A stretch of 64,000 bases of DNA from NCBI RefSeq assembly GCF_007858445.1, contig NZ_VIGV01000005.1, positions 124,001 through 188,000 of the forward strand, in the 5' to 3' direction. Under the pieces are notes generated by a model. That model made no database searches and had not been told where the DNA came from. It saw only the letters and a program-made list of their open reading frames with translations. A program made the translations under genes and the position numbers. This document shows, piece after piece, positions 34,833 through 43,965 of this stretch. Origin of the DNA: Tsukamurella sputi (lineage in GTDB: Bacteria; Actinomycetota; Actinomycetes; Mycobacteriales; Mycobacteriaceae). The first letter of the stretch is position 1, and every line of letters begins with the position of its first letter.

Positions 34833-36260
34833 ATGGAACGACTCAGCGGACTGGACGCCTCGTTCCTGTACCTCGAGTCCCGGTCCCAGCTGATGCACGT
34901 GAGCGGGATCCTCGAACTGGATCCCGCCACCGTCGAGGGCGGCTACCGCTTCGAGGACCTGCGCGGCGAGCTGGCGCGGCGGATCACCGCGATGCCGGCG
35001 TTCCGGCGCAAGCTGCACGACTCCGTCGTCAATCTGGACCATCCGGTGTGGGTCGAGGACGAGTCCTTCGACATCGAGGCGCACGTGCACCGCGTCGCCG
35101 TGCCCGCGCCCGGCGGGCAGACCGAGCTCGCCGAGCTCTGCGCGCACGTCGCCGGACTGCCCCTGGACCGCAGCAAGCCGCTGTGGGAGATGTGGGTCAT
35201 CGAGGGGCTGGCCGACGGGAGGATCGCGATCATGATGCGCATGCACCACGCCGGTGTCGACGGTGTGACCGGCGCGGGCCTGATGGCCCAGCTGTGCTCG
35301 CTGACCCCGGAGCCGCCGGCGCTCGACCCGGCGATGGTGGACAAGTCGACGGGCGGCGCGCCGCTGCTCGCCCTCGCCGCCGACGGCGCGAAGAACGTCC
35401 TGCTCCGGCCCCTGTCGTTGGTCTCGCTGCTGCCGCGCACGCTGCCGGTCCCGGTCAAGTGGTGGACCCGCTCGCGCCGCGGCGCCGCGATGCCCGCCCC
35501 GTTCAGCGCACCGCGCACCTCGCTCAACAGCTCCATCACGGGCCACCGCGCGATCGCCTTCGCGGCGGTGCCACTGGCGGACGTCAAGAAGATCAAGGAC
35601 CACTTCGGGGTCAAGGTCAACGACGTGGTGCTGGCGGCCTGCTCCGGCGCGATGCGCGAGTTCCTGCACGACCGCGGCGAACTGCCCGCGCAGCCGCTGG
35701 TCGCCATGATCCCCGTCTCGGTGCACGAGGCGGAGATCGGCGCGACGCTGGTCGAGGGCTCGAACAAGGTCACCGGCATGTTCACGCGCATGACCACCGA
35801 CGTCGAGGGCCCCGTCGAGCGGCTGGAGGCGATCCGGGAGCGGGTCGCGACCAGCAAGGAGCACCACGGCGAGCTCGACGACAACCTGCTGCGCTCGTGG
35901 GCACAGTTCGCGCCGGCGTCGATCATGCAGATGGGCGCACGGATCTACGGCGACAACAACCTGCCCGAGCTGCACCCGGTGGTCTACAACTTGGTGATCT
36001 CCAACGTCCCCGGGCCGGACATCCCGCTGTACTTCCTGGGCGCGCGGATCCACTCGATGTACCCGCTCGGCCCGGTCTTCCACGGCGCGGGCCTCAACGT
36101 GACGGTCTTCTCCCAGGAGGGCACACTGAACATCGGTGTGATCGCCTGCAAGAAGCAGGTGCCCGACCCGTGGCCGATCGTCCGCGCCTTCGAGCGCGAC
36201 ATCGCCGCACTGGTCGCGGCCGTCGACGCGGCCGGGAACGAGGAGAGCGCAGAGCAATGA
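34833..36260 (+). CDS. Wax ester synthase / diacylglycerol acyltransferase (WS/DGAT)
   Basis: This 475-residue protein has the family start MERLSGLDASFLYLE and the active-site motif MHHAGVDG (HHxxxDG, about residues 137-144), in the N-terminal condensation-like domain. The C-terminal domain has the conserved NLVISNVPGP (about 388-397). It makes triacylglycerol or wax esters from acyl-CoA at the membrane. It is coupled by ATGA to a carboxylesterase and lies just upstream of an acyl-CoA oxidase-like gene, so a lipid storage/turnover module is visible. Confidence 0.92.
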   Translation: MERLSGLDASFLYLESRSQLMHVSGILELDPATVEGGYRFEDLRGELARRITAMPAFRRKLHDSVVNLDHPVWVEDESFDIEAHVHRVAVPAPGGQTELAELCAHVAGLPLDRSKPLWEMWVIEGLADGRIAIMMRMHHAGVDGVTGAGLMAQLCSLTPEPPALDPAMVDKSTGGAPLLALAADGAKNVLLRPLSLVSLLPRTLPVPVKWWTRSRRGAAMPAPFSAPRTSLNSSITGHRAIAFAAVPLADVKKIKDHFGVKVNDVVLAACSGAMREFLHDRGELPAQPLVAMIPVSVHEAEIGATLVEGSNKVTGMFTRMTTDVEGPVERLEAIRERVATSKEHHGELDDNLLRSWAQFAPASIMQMGARIYGDNNLPELHPVVYNLVISNVPGPDIPLYFLGARIHSMYPLGPVFHGAGLNVTVFSQEGTLNIGVIACKKQVPDPWPIVRAFERDIAALVAAVDAAGNEESAEQ

Positions 36261-37738
36261 CCGACGGCCCGCGGGTACGAATCGACAGCGGCGAGATCTC
36301 CGGCCGCGACCAGCGGACGGTGCACGCCTTCCGCGGGATCCCGTACGCGCAGCCGCCCGTCGGGCCGCTGCGCTTCCGCGCACCGCAGCCCGTCGAGCCC
36401 TGGGAGGGCGTGCGCGCCGCGACGGAGTTCAGCGCGGCCGCGCCGCAGAACAAGAAGTACACGCTGGTCGGTTTCCGCGAGTACCAGCCCACCAGTGAGG
36501 ATTCGCTCACGCTCAACGTGGTGACGCCGGCGCGCCCGGCCACCACGCCGCGGCCCGTCATGGTCTTCATCCACGGCGGCGCCTACCTCATGGGCAGCTC
36601 GGCCACGCCGCTCTACTACGGCAACTCGCTGGTCGAGCGGGGCGATGTCGTCTTCGTCTCGATCAACTACCGCCTCGGCGCCCTCGGCTACCTCGACCTG
36701 ACGGAGTTCTCCACCGACGAGCGCCCCATCGACGGCAACCTGGGCCTGCGGGACCAGGTGGCGGCGCTGCAGTGGGTGCAGCGCAACATCGCCGTCTTCG
36801 GCGGCGATCCGGGCAATGTCACCGTCTTCGGTGAGAGCGCGGGCGGCAACGCCGTCACCACGCTCCTCGCGACGCCCGCCGCCCGCGGCCTGTTCCACCG
36901 TGCGATCGCGCAGAGCTCGGCGCCGGGCCTCACCGTCGACGCCGTCACGGCCCGCGGCTGGGGCAAGCGCTTCGTGGAGTTGCTGGGCGGGCCCGAGCGG
37001 ATCGACGAGGCCACCTCGGAGGAGTTGGGCGGCACCGGGAACCGGCTCATGGGCGAGCTCAACCGCGAGCAGCTCGGGGTGATCCCGTACGGCCCCACGG
37101 TCGACGGTGACTACCTCCCGGAGGATCCCGCGGTCGCGATCGCGGCGGGCCGGGGCGCGGCGGTGCCGCTCATCATCGGCACCAACCGCGCCGAGGCGAC
37201 GCTGTTCACGAAGATGCCGGGAATGGGCAAGCCGTCGGCCGAGCGGGTGGCGCACACCGTCGGCGCGACGCCGGAACGGTTCGCGCCGCTGGCCGCCGCG
37301 TACCCGGGCTTCCCGGATGTGGGCCCGCTCAACCGGATCGTCGGCGACTTCATGTTCTGGGCGCCGTCCCTGCGCATCGCACAGGCGCACGCCAAGCACG
37401 CACCGACGTACTTCTACCGCTACGACTTCTCCCCCAAGACGCTCGATCTGCTGGGGTACGGCGCCACGCACGCGACGGAGCTGATGGCCGTCTTCGGCGT
37501 CTACCACGGGACCACGGGCTGGGTGCTGGGCGCGCTGGGCGACCGCCGGATCGCGATGCGGGTCTCCGACGGAATGCAGCGCGACTGGATCACGTTCGCG
37601 CGCACCGGTCATCCCGCGAGCGAGTGGCCGACGTACAACGGCACGTCCCGCGCCACCCTGGTGATCGACGACCGCAACCGCATCGTCTACGACCCGTCGC
37701 CCGAGATCCGCAGGGCCTGGGAGCAGTTCTCCGGATAG
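36257..37738 (+). CDS. Type B carboxylesterase
   Basis: ATG 36257 gives 493 residues. The oxyanion hole HGGAYLMGSS lies near 100-110, the nucleophile FGESAGGNAV near 193-202, and the His region GATHATELMAVFG near 400. It hydrolyses carboxylic esters; the substrate is unknown. It is translationally coupled to the WS/DGAT gene, which suggests acyl-ester turnover. No signal peptide is seen, so it is probably cytoplasmic. Confidence 0.9.
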   Translation: MTDGPRVRIDSGEISGRDQRTVHAFRGIPYAQPPVGPLRFRAPQPVEPWEGVRAATEFSAAAPQNKKYTLVGFREYQPTSEDSLTLNVVTPARPATTPRPVMVFIHGGAYLMGSSATPLYYGNSLVERGDVVFVSINYRLGALGYLDLTEFSTDERPIDGNLGLRDQVAALQWVQRNIAVFGGDPGNVTVFGESAGGNAVTTLLATPAARGLFHRAIAQSSAPGLTVDAVTARGWGKRFVELLGGPERIDEATSEELGGTGNRLMGELNREQLGVIPYGPTVDGDYLPEDPAVAIAAGRGAAVPLIIGTNRAEATLFTKMPGMGKPSAERVAHTVGATPERFAPLAAAYPGFPDVGPLNRIVGDFMFWAPSLRIAQAHAKHAPTYFYRYDFSPKTLDLLGYGATHATELMAVFGVYHGTTGWVLGALGDRRIAMRVSDGMQRDWITFARTGHPASEWPTYNGTSRATLVIDDRNRIVYDPSPEIRRAWEQFSG

Positions 37739-37830
37739 GCGAGTCCGGTTCCGCGCGCGGCGCCGGCGGAGCCGGCGATTCCCACCGGGCGAACCGGCAG
37801 GAATCGCCCGCGCTCGGTACGGTTGGGATC

Positions 37831-39804
37831 ATGAATGCTCCGACCTCACCGGCATCGTCGCCCGAACTGACCGCAGCGCTGCGCGCCATCCTCGACGGCC
37901 GGTGGGCCGCCACGAGGGACGTCGTCCGCGCCCAGATCCAGGACGGCAACGTCGTGCCCAAGGCGGGGCTGAGCCTCGACGAGTACCGCGAGCTGATGCT
38001 CGGCCAGATGAAGGCCATGGTGCCGCTGGGCTTCCCGGCCGACGGCTTCAAGTCCGAGCACGGCGGCACCGGCGACGTGGGCGCGGCCGTCACCGCGATC
38101 GAGACCCTCGGCTACGGCGATCTCTCGCTCATGGTCAAGGCGGGCGTCCAGTGGGGCCTGTTCGGCGGGGCTGTGGAGAACCTCGGCACCGACTACCACC
38201 ACGACACGTACGTGAAGGGTCTCATCGACCTGGACGTGCTCGGCTGTTTCGCCATGACGGAGACGGGCCACGGCTCCAACGTGCAGGAGCTGGAGACCAC
38301 CGCCACCTACCTGCCGGAGACCGGCGAGTTCGAGATCCACTCCCCCACCTCCAGCGCCCGCAAGGACTACATCGGCGGCGCCGGCAAGCACGCCCGGTAC
38401 GCCTCGGTGTTCGCCCAGCTCATCACCGGCGGGCCCGGCGAGGAGCCCACGCGCCGCGGCGTGCACTGCTTCGTGGTGCCGATCCGCGACGAGAACGGCG
38501 ACGACCTGCCGGGCGTCACCACGTCGGACTGCGGCTACAAGGGCGGCCTGCCCGGCGTGGACAACGGCCGCATCGTCTTCGACCGCGTCCGCATCCCGCG
38601 GCGCGAGCTGCTGAACCGCTACGCGGACGTCGCCGAGGACGGAACCTATTCCAGCCCCATCGAATCCGATAACAAGCGCTTCTTCACGATGCTCGGCACG
38701 CTGATCCGCGGCCGGGTCACCGTGGGCGCCGCGGCGGGCGCCGCCGGACGCCTGGGCATCACCCTGGCCACCAAGTACGCGCTGGTCCGTCGCCAGTTCG
38801 ACGCACCGGGCGGCGATAACGAGCTGCTCCTGCTCGACTACCGCACGCACCAGCGCCGGCTGCTGCCCCTGGTCGCGCGCGCCTACGCCTTCGCGCTCGC
38901 GCAGAACGAGCTCACCGCCGAGCTGCACGAGCTGCAGTCGGGTGATCCCGATGCCGTCGATCCCGCGTACGCCCGCGAGATCGAGGGCAAGGCCGCGGGC
39001 ATCAAGGCGGGCCACACCCGCCTGGCTTCGGACGCGATCAGCGCGGCCCGCGAGGCCTGCGGCGGCGCCGGCTACCTGTCGGAGAACCGGCTTCCGCTGC
39101 TGCGCGGCGACATCGACGTCTTCACCACCTTCGAGGGCGACAACCTGGTGCTCACGCAGCTCGTCGCGAAGGAGCAGCTGACCGCCTACGCCGCCGACGT
39201 CCAGGGCCTCGACGCCGTGGGCTGGGTGCGCTTCGTCGCGGAGATGGCACGCGACGTGGTGCTGGAGAAGACCGCGGCCCGCCAGGTGGTGCAGACGCTG
39301 CTCGACGACTCGAACGAGGACACCGAGGAGAGCGAGCTCACCCACCCCGGTACGCAGCTGCGCCTGCTCCGTAACCGCGAGAACCACCTGCTGCGCACCG
39401 CGGCCGACCGCATGCGTCGCGCGAAGGATCCCGACGAGGACCCGCTTGAGGTCTTCACCGAGACGCAGGACCACCTGATCAAGGTCGGCGAGGCCCACAT
39501 CGAGCGGATCGTGCTCGAGTCCTTCGTCGACGTGATCACGGACGTCAAGGACCGCGCCACGCGCGATGCGCTCAAGCTGATGCGCAACCTGTACGTCTAC
39601 TCGCTGCTCGAGCGCGACCTGGGCTGGTACCTCATGCACCGGCAGGTCTCGGTGGAGCGCGCCAAGGCCATCCGTCGCGGCGTGAACGAGCTGTGCGGCA
39701 AGGCCCGCCCGCTCGCCGAGTCGCTGGTGGACGCCTTCGGCATCCCCGCCGCGGCGCTGGACGTCCCGATGCTGGATCCGCGCAACTCCGTCTCGGTCCA
39801 CTAG
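37831..39804 (+). CDS. Acyl-CoA oxidase-like acyl-CoA dehydrogenase
   Basis: ATG 37831 gives 657 residues, the size of acyl-CoA oxidases rather than the 380-residue dehydrogenases. Seen are CFAMTETGHGSNVQELETTA (about 142-161), SARKDYIGGAGKHARYASV (about 178-196), and the FAD region GGAGYLSENRLPLLRGDIDVFTTFEGDN, of which the glutamate near residue 435 is the expected base. The C-terminal 220 residues are the extra helical domain of the oxidase family. It probably starts beta-oxidation of long or branched acyl-CoA. Confidence 0.87.
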   Translation: MNAPTSPASSPELTAALRAILDGRWAATRDVVRAQIQDGNVVPKAGLSLDEYRELMLGQMKAMVPLGFPADGFKSEHGGTGDVGAAVTAIETLGYGDLSLMVKAGVQWGLFGGAVENLGTDYHHDTYVKGLIDLDVLGCFAMTETGHGSNVQELETTATYLPETGEFEIHSPTSSARKDYIGGAGKHARYASVFAQLITGGPGEEPTRRGVHCFVVPIRDENGDDLPGVTTSDCGYKGGLPGVDNGRIVFDRVRIPRRELLNRYADVAEDGTYSSPIESDNKRFFTMLGTLIRGRVTVGAAAGAAGRLGITLATKYALVRRQFDAPGGDNELLLLDYRTHQRRLLPLVARAYAFALAQNELTAELHELQSGDPDAVDPAYAREIEGKAAGIKAGHTRLASDAISAAREACGGAGYLSENRLPLLRGDIDVFTTFEGDNLVLTQLVAKEQLTAYAADVQGLDAVGWVRFVAEMARDVVLEKTAARQVVQTLLDDSNEDTEESELTHPGTQLRLLRNRENHLLRTAADRMRRAKDPDEDPLEVFTETQDHLIKVGEAHIERIVLESFVDVITDVKDRATRDALKLMRNLYVYSLLERDLGWYLMHRQVSVERAKAIRRGVNELCGKARPLAESLVDAFGIPAAALDVPMLDPRNSVSVH

Positions 39805-39829
39805 TCCCGACGGTGCCGCGCGGGCCCGG

Positions 39830-40516
39830 TCACAGGCCCGCGCGGTGCTTGCCGTCGTGGGGATCTCCGTTCGCCCCACCGTCGACGGCGCCACCCGGCG
39901 TCGCCGCCACGCCCCACGCCGCGTGGACGGGCAGGTGGAGGCGCTGCAACAGGGGCCGCACGCGGGCACGCACGGCCGTCAGCCGCAGCAGCGCGATGAG
40001 GACCAGCGCGATCGGGCTGATGATCTGGAAGACCGTGATCAGCCGGTTGAACAGCGTCGCCTGCGCCGGGTCCAGGTCGAGCACGATGACGAACATCGCG
40101 GCGATGCTGCTGAGGTACGCGAACAGCCAGTAGGCCCCGAACGCGCCCGCGGCGAGCACGAGCGCGCTGCGCCACCGCGGCGCGCCGTCCTTCAGCAGGT
40201 AGAACATCGCGACGACCATCCCGAGCAGGGCCGCGCTACGCGCCATGTACTCCAGATCGAGGTAGAGCGCGTCCTGGAGGGTACCGACGGAGTTCTCGAG
40301 CCGTTCCCCGTCGAACTTCCCGGAGGCCACCGCGATCATCGACAACGTGACCAGGAGCGAGGCGAGCAGCGCCGAGCACTCGAGGACGCTCGCTAGAACC
40401 TGGAAGAAGGGCTTCTTGATCAGCCCGATCAGCCGGGCGGACGCCTGCCCGACCAGCGTGCCGATGGAGATGATCGCGATGATCCGGGTGATCAGACCCC
40501 ACGTCTCGACGTTCAT
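39830..40516 (-). CDS. Uncharacterised integral membrane protein
   Basis: This 228-residue protein has six likely membrane segments (starting near residues 8, 40, 88, 118, 145 and 165) and a 35-residue hydrophilic C-terminal tail rich in glycine and histidine. I recognise no family motif. It stands alone, converging with the oxidase-like gene and 52 bases from the metQ-like stop. A metal-binding role for the His/Asp tail (DPHDGKH) is only a thought. Confidence 0.6.
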   Translation of the reverse strand: MNVETWGLITRIIAIISIGTLVGQASARLIGLIKKPFFQVLASVLECSALLASLLVTLSMIAVASGKFDGERLENSVGTLQDALYLDLEYMARSAALLGMVVAMFYLLKDGAPRWRSALVLAAGAFGAYWLFAYLSSIAAMFVIVLDLDPAQATLFNRLITVFQIISPIALVLIALLRLTAVRARVRPLLQRLHLPVHAAWGVAATPGGAVDGGANGDPHDGKHRAGL

Positions 40517-40568
40517 GCAGCGATCCTAATGGGATCGCAAATTCACGAACGGCTACCGCCGTTCCGGG

Positions 40569-41489
40569 TCACAACGGGAGCAGGATGTTCTTCACCCGGG
40601 GGTCGGTACGCAGGAACTCCTGCACGGCCGGGTCCTTGAACGCCGCGACGAGGTTCTTGATGTTCTCGGCGTCCTTCCACCTGCTGCCGATCGTCAACTG
40701 ACCCGCGAACTCGTCGGGCGCGGCCGGAGCGAAGATCTCCTTGCTGATCGGGACACCGGCGGCGAGGTAGTACTCGGTGTACCCGACGGCGGCGTCCAGG
40801 TCGGGCAGGGCCCGAGTCTGTGCGGCGAAGTCGAGAAGCGTGAACTGCAGGTTCTTCGGGTTGGAGGCGATGTCCTTGACCGTGGCCTGCCACTTGTTCA
40901 CGCCCGGCTTCAGGGTGATCAACCCCGCCCGCTCGAGGAACCACAGCCCCTGCGCCTCGTTGGCGGGGTCGGAGTAGAGCGAGACCTTGGCGTTCTGCGG
41001 CAACTGCTGCGGGTCGGCGTACTTGTCCGAGAACAGCCCGAAGCCCCACCGGAAGACCGGCGTCGCGGCCTCCTCACGGAAGTCCGGATTGGCCTGCAGC
41101 ACCTGCCCCAGCCACAGCTTGTGCTGGTACACCGTGGCCGCCACCTCCCCTTCGCTCACCGCCCGGTTGATGGTGGTGGAGTCGGCCAGTCCCTTGAAGG
41201 CCACAGTGATCCCGTGCTTGGGCGCCACCTCCTTGGCGACGAACTCGATCAGCGCCTGCTCGGCCGCGTTGCCCTCCGTCGTCGCGACCAGCAGGGTCGC
41301 GCCCGCGGTCTCGTTCGCCGTCGCGGCGTCGGCGCCGCCCCACGCACGCCAGCCGATCAGACCGGCGATCACCAGCACGACGAGCACCACCGCGCCGATG
41401 ATCAGCGGTCGGCGCGAGGCCCTCGTCGTGAAGCCGTGGTCGTCCTCCGTCCGGGAGGCATCGGTCGGGGTGTCGGTGTCGGTGCTCAT
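40569..41489 (-). CDS. metQ: MetQ-like substrate-binding protein with membrane anchor
   Basis: This 306-residue NlpA/MetQ-family binding protein has ATTEGNAAEQALIEFVAKEV (about 75-95), YQHKLWL near 140, and the ending DPRVKNILLPL. Normal MetQ proteins are lipoproteins, but here the N-terminus is a 45-residue charged segment followed by one hydrophobic helix (IIGAVVLVVLVIAGLIGWRAW, shown only in part) and no lipobox cysteine, so it is membrane-anchored. It overlaps the permease gene by four bases. Methionine or another amino acid is the likely substrate. Confidence 0.85.
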   Translation of the reverse strand: MSTDTDTPTDASRTEDDHGFTTRASRRPLIIGAVVLVVLVIAGLIGWRAWGGADAATANETAGATLLVATTEGNAAEQALIEFVAKEVAPKHGITVAFKGLADSTTINRAVSEGEVAATVYQHKLWLGQVLQANPDFREEAATPVFRWGFGLFSDKYADPQQLPQNAKVSLYSDPANEAQGLWFLERAGLITLKPGVNKWQATVKDIASNPKNLQFTLLDFAAQTRALPDLDAAVGYTEYYLAAGVPISKEIFAPAAPDEFAGQLTIGSRWKDAENIKNLVAAFKDPAVQEFLRTDPRVKNILLPL

Positions 41490-42196
41490 GCGTGTGCCTT
41501 TCGGAGAACGGACTGGCCGGGAGTGAGGTGCCGCACGAGGGCGTCACCGAGGAGCTGAATGGCGGTCACCACGACCACCAGCACCACGATGGTCGCGATC
41601 ATGACGCCGTGGTCGAACCGCTGGTAGCCGTAGGTCACGGCGACGTAGCCGAGGCCGCCCGCGCCGATCGTGCCGGCGATGGTCGAGTACTCGATCATCG
41701 CGATCGTGTTGATCGTGAGGCCGCCCACGATGTTCGGCAACGCCTCGGGGACTTGGGCTCCCCAGATGATCTGAGCGTTCGACCCGCCCGAGGCCTTGGC
41801 CACGGTGACCACCTCGGGCGGGAGCGAGCGCAGGCTGTTCTCCACGATCCGCGCGAAGAACGCGATGCCCGCGATCGACATCGGTACCACCGCGGCGGCG
41901 ATGCCGATGTTGGTGCCGGTGAGCAGTCGGGTGAACGGGATGATCGCCGTCATCAGGACCAGGAAGGGCAACGACCGACCGATGCTGATGAACCACGTGA
42001 GCGGCTGGTGCAGAGCCGGTTTCGCGAGAAGCCCGCCCGGTGCCAGGTTGTAGACGAGCGCGCCCAGCGGGACCCCGATCACGAGCACCACGGCCATCAC
42101 GACGCCCACCATGATCACGGTGTCGCGCAGAGCCGGTAGGAGCAGGTCGGGGATCTCGCTCGCGGGCACGGTGATCCCGGAGGCGAGCAGGCTCAT
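41486..42196 (-). CDS. metI: MetI-like ABC transporter permease
   Basis: This 236-residue permease has five membrane segments and the EAA-type loop VAKASGGSNAQIIWGAQVPE (about residues 128-147), which contacts the ATPase. It overlaps both neighbours by four bases, so metN-metI-metQ is one translationally coupled operon. Methionine import is inferred from family. Confidence 0.9.
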   Translation of the reverse strand: MSLLASGITVPASEIPDLLLPALRDTVIMVGVVMAVVLVIGVPLGALVYNLAPGGLLAKPALHQPLTWFISIGRSLPFLVLMTAIIPFTRLLTGTNIGIAAAVVPMSIAGIAFFARIVENSLRSLPPEVVTVAKASGGSNAQIIWGAQVPEALPNIVGGLTINTIAMIEYSTIAGTIGAGGLGYVAVTYGYQRFDHGVMIATIVVLVVVVTAIQLLGDALVRHLTPGQSVLRKAHA

Positions 42197-43188
42197 GCCG
42201 GCACCGCCTCACGGATGCCGCCCTGCCGTCGCAGGCCGAGCGCGAGTGCCGTCTCGAGCACGCGCGGCAGGTCGGCCTCGTCGATCCCGACGGTGACGGT
42301 CCCCACCGGAACCCCGTCGACGGCCTGGACGGACGCGGCGAGAAGCGCGACGGTGGTGCCGGTCTCGACGGTGAGCCGACCGAGCCAGTCGGGCGGTACG
42401 CCGGTGTCGTAGGTCAGGCGGACCGTCGCCTGACCGGACGGTGCCGCCGCCGCGGGCCCCGTGGCACGAAGTGCCTCTCCGAGCACGGATTCCGGGTCGG
42501 TGAGCAGTCCGACGAGCGGTCCCTGCTCGGCGAGCACCCCGTGATCGAGGCGGGCGGCGCTGTCGGCGACCCGCACGATGGTGTCCATCTCGTGGGTGAT
42601 CAGCACGACGGCGAGGTTCAGCTCGTCGCGCACGTCGCGCAGCAGGTCCAGGTACTGCGCGGTGGCCTCCGGATCCAGGCCCGATGTGGCCTCGTCGGAC
42701 AGCAGGACCTTGGGTCGCAGGGCCAGCGCGCGGGCGATGCCGACCCGCTGCCGCTGCCCGCCCGAGAGCTGGTGCGGGTAGTGGGCGGCCTTGTCCGACA
42801 GCCCGACTCGATCCAGTAGCTCCCCGACGCGGGCGCGGGTCTCCGCCTTGGTGACGCCGAGGTATTCGAGCGGCAGCGCGACGTTCTCCGCCGCGGTGCG
42901 GCGACGCAGCAGACTCGAGGCCTGGAAGACGGTGCCGATACGGCGCCGTGCGGCCCGCAACTGCGACTCCGGCAGCGCCGTGAGGTCCTGACCGTTGATC
43001 ACGACGGTGCCGCTGCTCGGGCGTTCCAGCAGGTTCAGGCATTGCGCCAGCGTCGATTTGCCGGCGCCGCTGGGTCCGACGACGGCGAAGATCTCACCGG
43101 CGGCCACGGTGAAGGAGACGTCGCGGAGCACGTGTGCGGCGCGCTCGCCGGTGCCGTACGTCTTGGTGAGGCCCTCGACCTCGATCAT
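42193..43188 (-). CDS. metN: MetN-like ABC transporter ATP-binding protein
   Basis: ATG 43188, preceded by an AGGAGG site, gives 331 residues. The Walker A is GPSGAGKSTLAQ (about 39-50), the signature LSGGQRQRVGIARAL (about 139-153), Walker B VLLSDEATSGLDP (about 159-171). The C-terminal 90 residues form a NIL-type (ACT-like) regulatory domain. In MetN this domain senses internal methionine and shuts the transporter. No riboswitch was found in the leader 43189-43282. Confidence 0.92.
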   Translation of the reverse strand: MIEVEGLTKTYGTGERAAHVLRDVSFTVAAGEIFAVVGPSGAGKSTLAQCLNLLERPSSGTVVINGQDLTALPESQLRAARRRIGTVFQASSLLRRRTAAENVALPLEYLGVTKAETRARVGELLDRVGLSDKAAHYPHQLSGGQRQRVGIARALALRPKVLLSDEATSGLDPEATAQYLDLLRDVRDELNLAVVLITHEMDTIVRVADSAARLDHGVLAEQGPLVGLLTDPESVLGEALRATGPAAAAPSGQATVRLTYDTGVPPDWLGRLTVETGTTVALLAASVQAVDGVPVGTVTVGIDEADLPRVLETALALGLRRQGGIREAVPA

Positions 43189-43282
43189 GTGCGTCCTCCT
43201 GACGATGTGAGGAACACACTGCGCGAGCCGCCCGCTCTGCTGAACGTTTGCGGTCAGCGTGATTCGGGCCGCGGCGGGAGGA

Positions 43283-43960
43283 TCACTCGCCCCGGAACTC
43301 CCGGACCATCCGCAGGGCCTCGGCTCCGTCGGGCAAGGAGTCCATGCCCGCGGTGAGGGCGATACCGAGGCAGGCACCACTGATCACGCGGTCCGCGTAC
43401 TCCATCGGGTCGCCCCACGGCAGGAAGGGCTTGGCGACGAGCAGCGAGGCGACGCCGTGCACGATCGTCAGCATGCGCAGCGCGATCGGCTGCGGATCGC
43501 CGGGCGGGTAGTAGCCCTCGGCCTGCAGGTCGCGGACGTTCCGTTCGAGGTGCGCGAACGCGGCGGTGTTCAGCACCTGGTCCACGTCCGAGGCGTCGGG
43601 CGACGGGGTCATCGCCGCGAGCCGGTACAGCTCGGGGGTGGCGAGCGCGAACCGGATGAAGGCGAGCCCCTGCGCCCGTGCCGCGTCCAGCGGCGTGGGC
43701 GCACCCGCCTCTGCCTCGGTGAGGGCGTCGTCGAGCTGGCCGAAGTAGCGCGCGACGACGGCCGTGAGCAGCGCGTCCTTGTCCGGGTAGTGCAGGTAGA
43801 TCGACGGCGGGGTCACCCCGGCGCGCTGCGCCACGGCGCGGATCGAGACCGCCTCGGCGCTGCCGGTCTCGATCAGCAGGCCCGTCGCGGCGTCGAGGAT
43901 GTCGGCCGCCAGTCGCTCCCCGTCACCCCGCTTGTTGCGCCGCCGTCTTCCCTGCTCCAT
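43283..43960 (-). CDS. TetR-family regulator of the MMPL transporter
   Basis: ATG 43960 gives 225 residues: a basic N-terminus, an HTH near residues 40-63 (VSIRAVAQRAGVTPPSIYLH), and a TetR_C_13/WHG-like ligand domain. The gene begins five bases after the MMPL stop and is probably co-transcribed with it. The paired TTAAC/GTTAA repeats upstream of the MMPL gene (46151-46180) are the best candidate operator. The inducer is unknown. Confidence 0.88.
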   Translation of the reverse strand: MEQGRRRRNKRGDGERLAADILDAATGLLIETGSAEAVSIRAVAQRAGVTPPSIYLHYPDKDALLTAVVARYFGQLDDALTEAEAGAPTPLDAARAQGLAFIRFALATPELYRLAAMTPSPDASDVDQVLNTAAFAHLERNVRDLQAEGYYPPGDPQPIALRMLTIVHGVASLLVAKPFLPWGDPMEYADRVISGACLGIALTAGMDSLPDGAEALRMVREFRGE

Positions 43961-43965
43961 AGTGC

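Noticed and set aside
35048-37738. 896-residue fusion of a Gly/Arg-rich region with the carboxylesterase
   Set aside because: The first part is an out-of-frame reading of the WS/DGAT gene; ATG 36257 with ATGA overlap is the true start.
43189-43282. Possible SAM or methionine riboswitch before metN
   Set aside because: No recognisable riboswitch core or stem set was found in the 94 bases; only a normal ribosome site.
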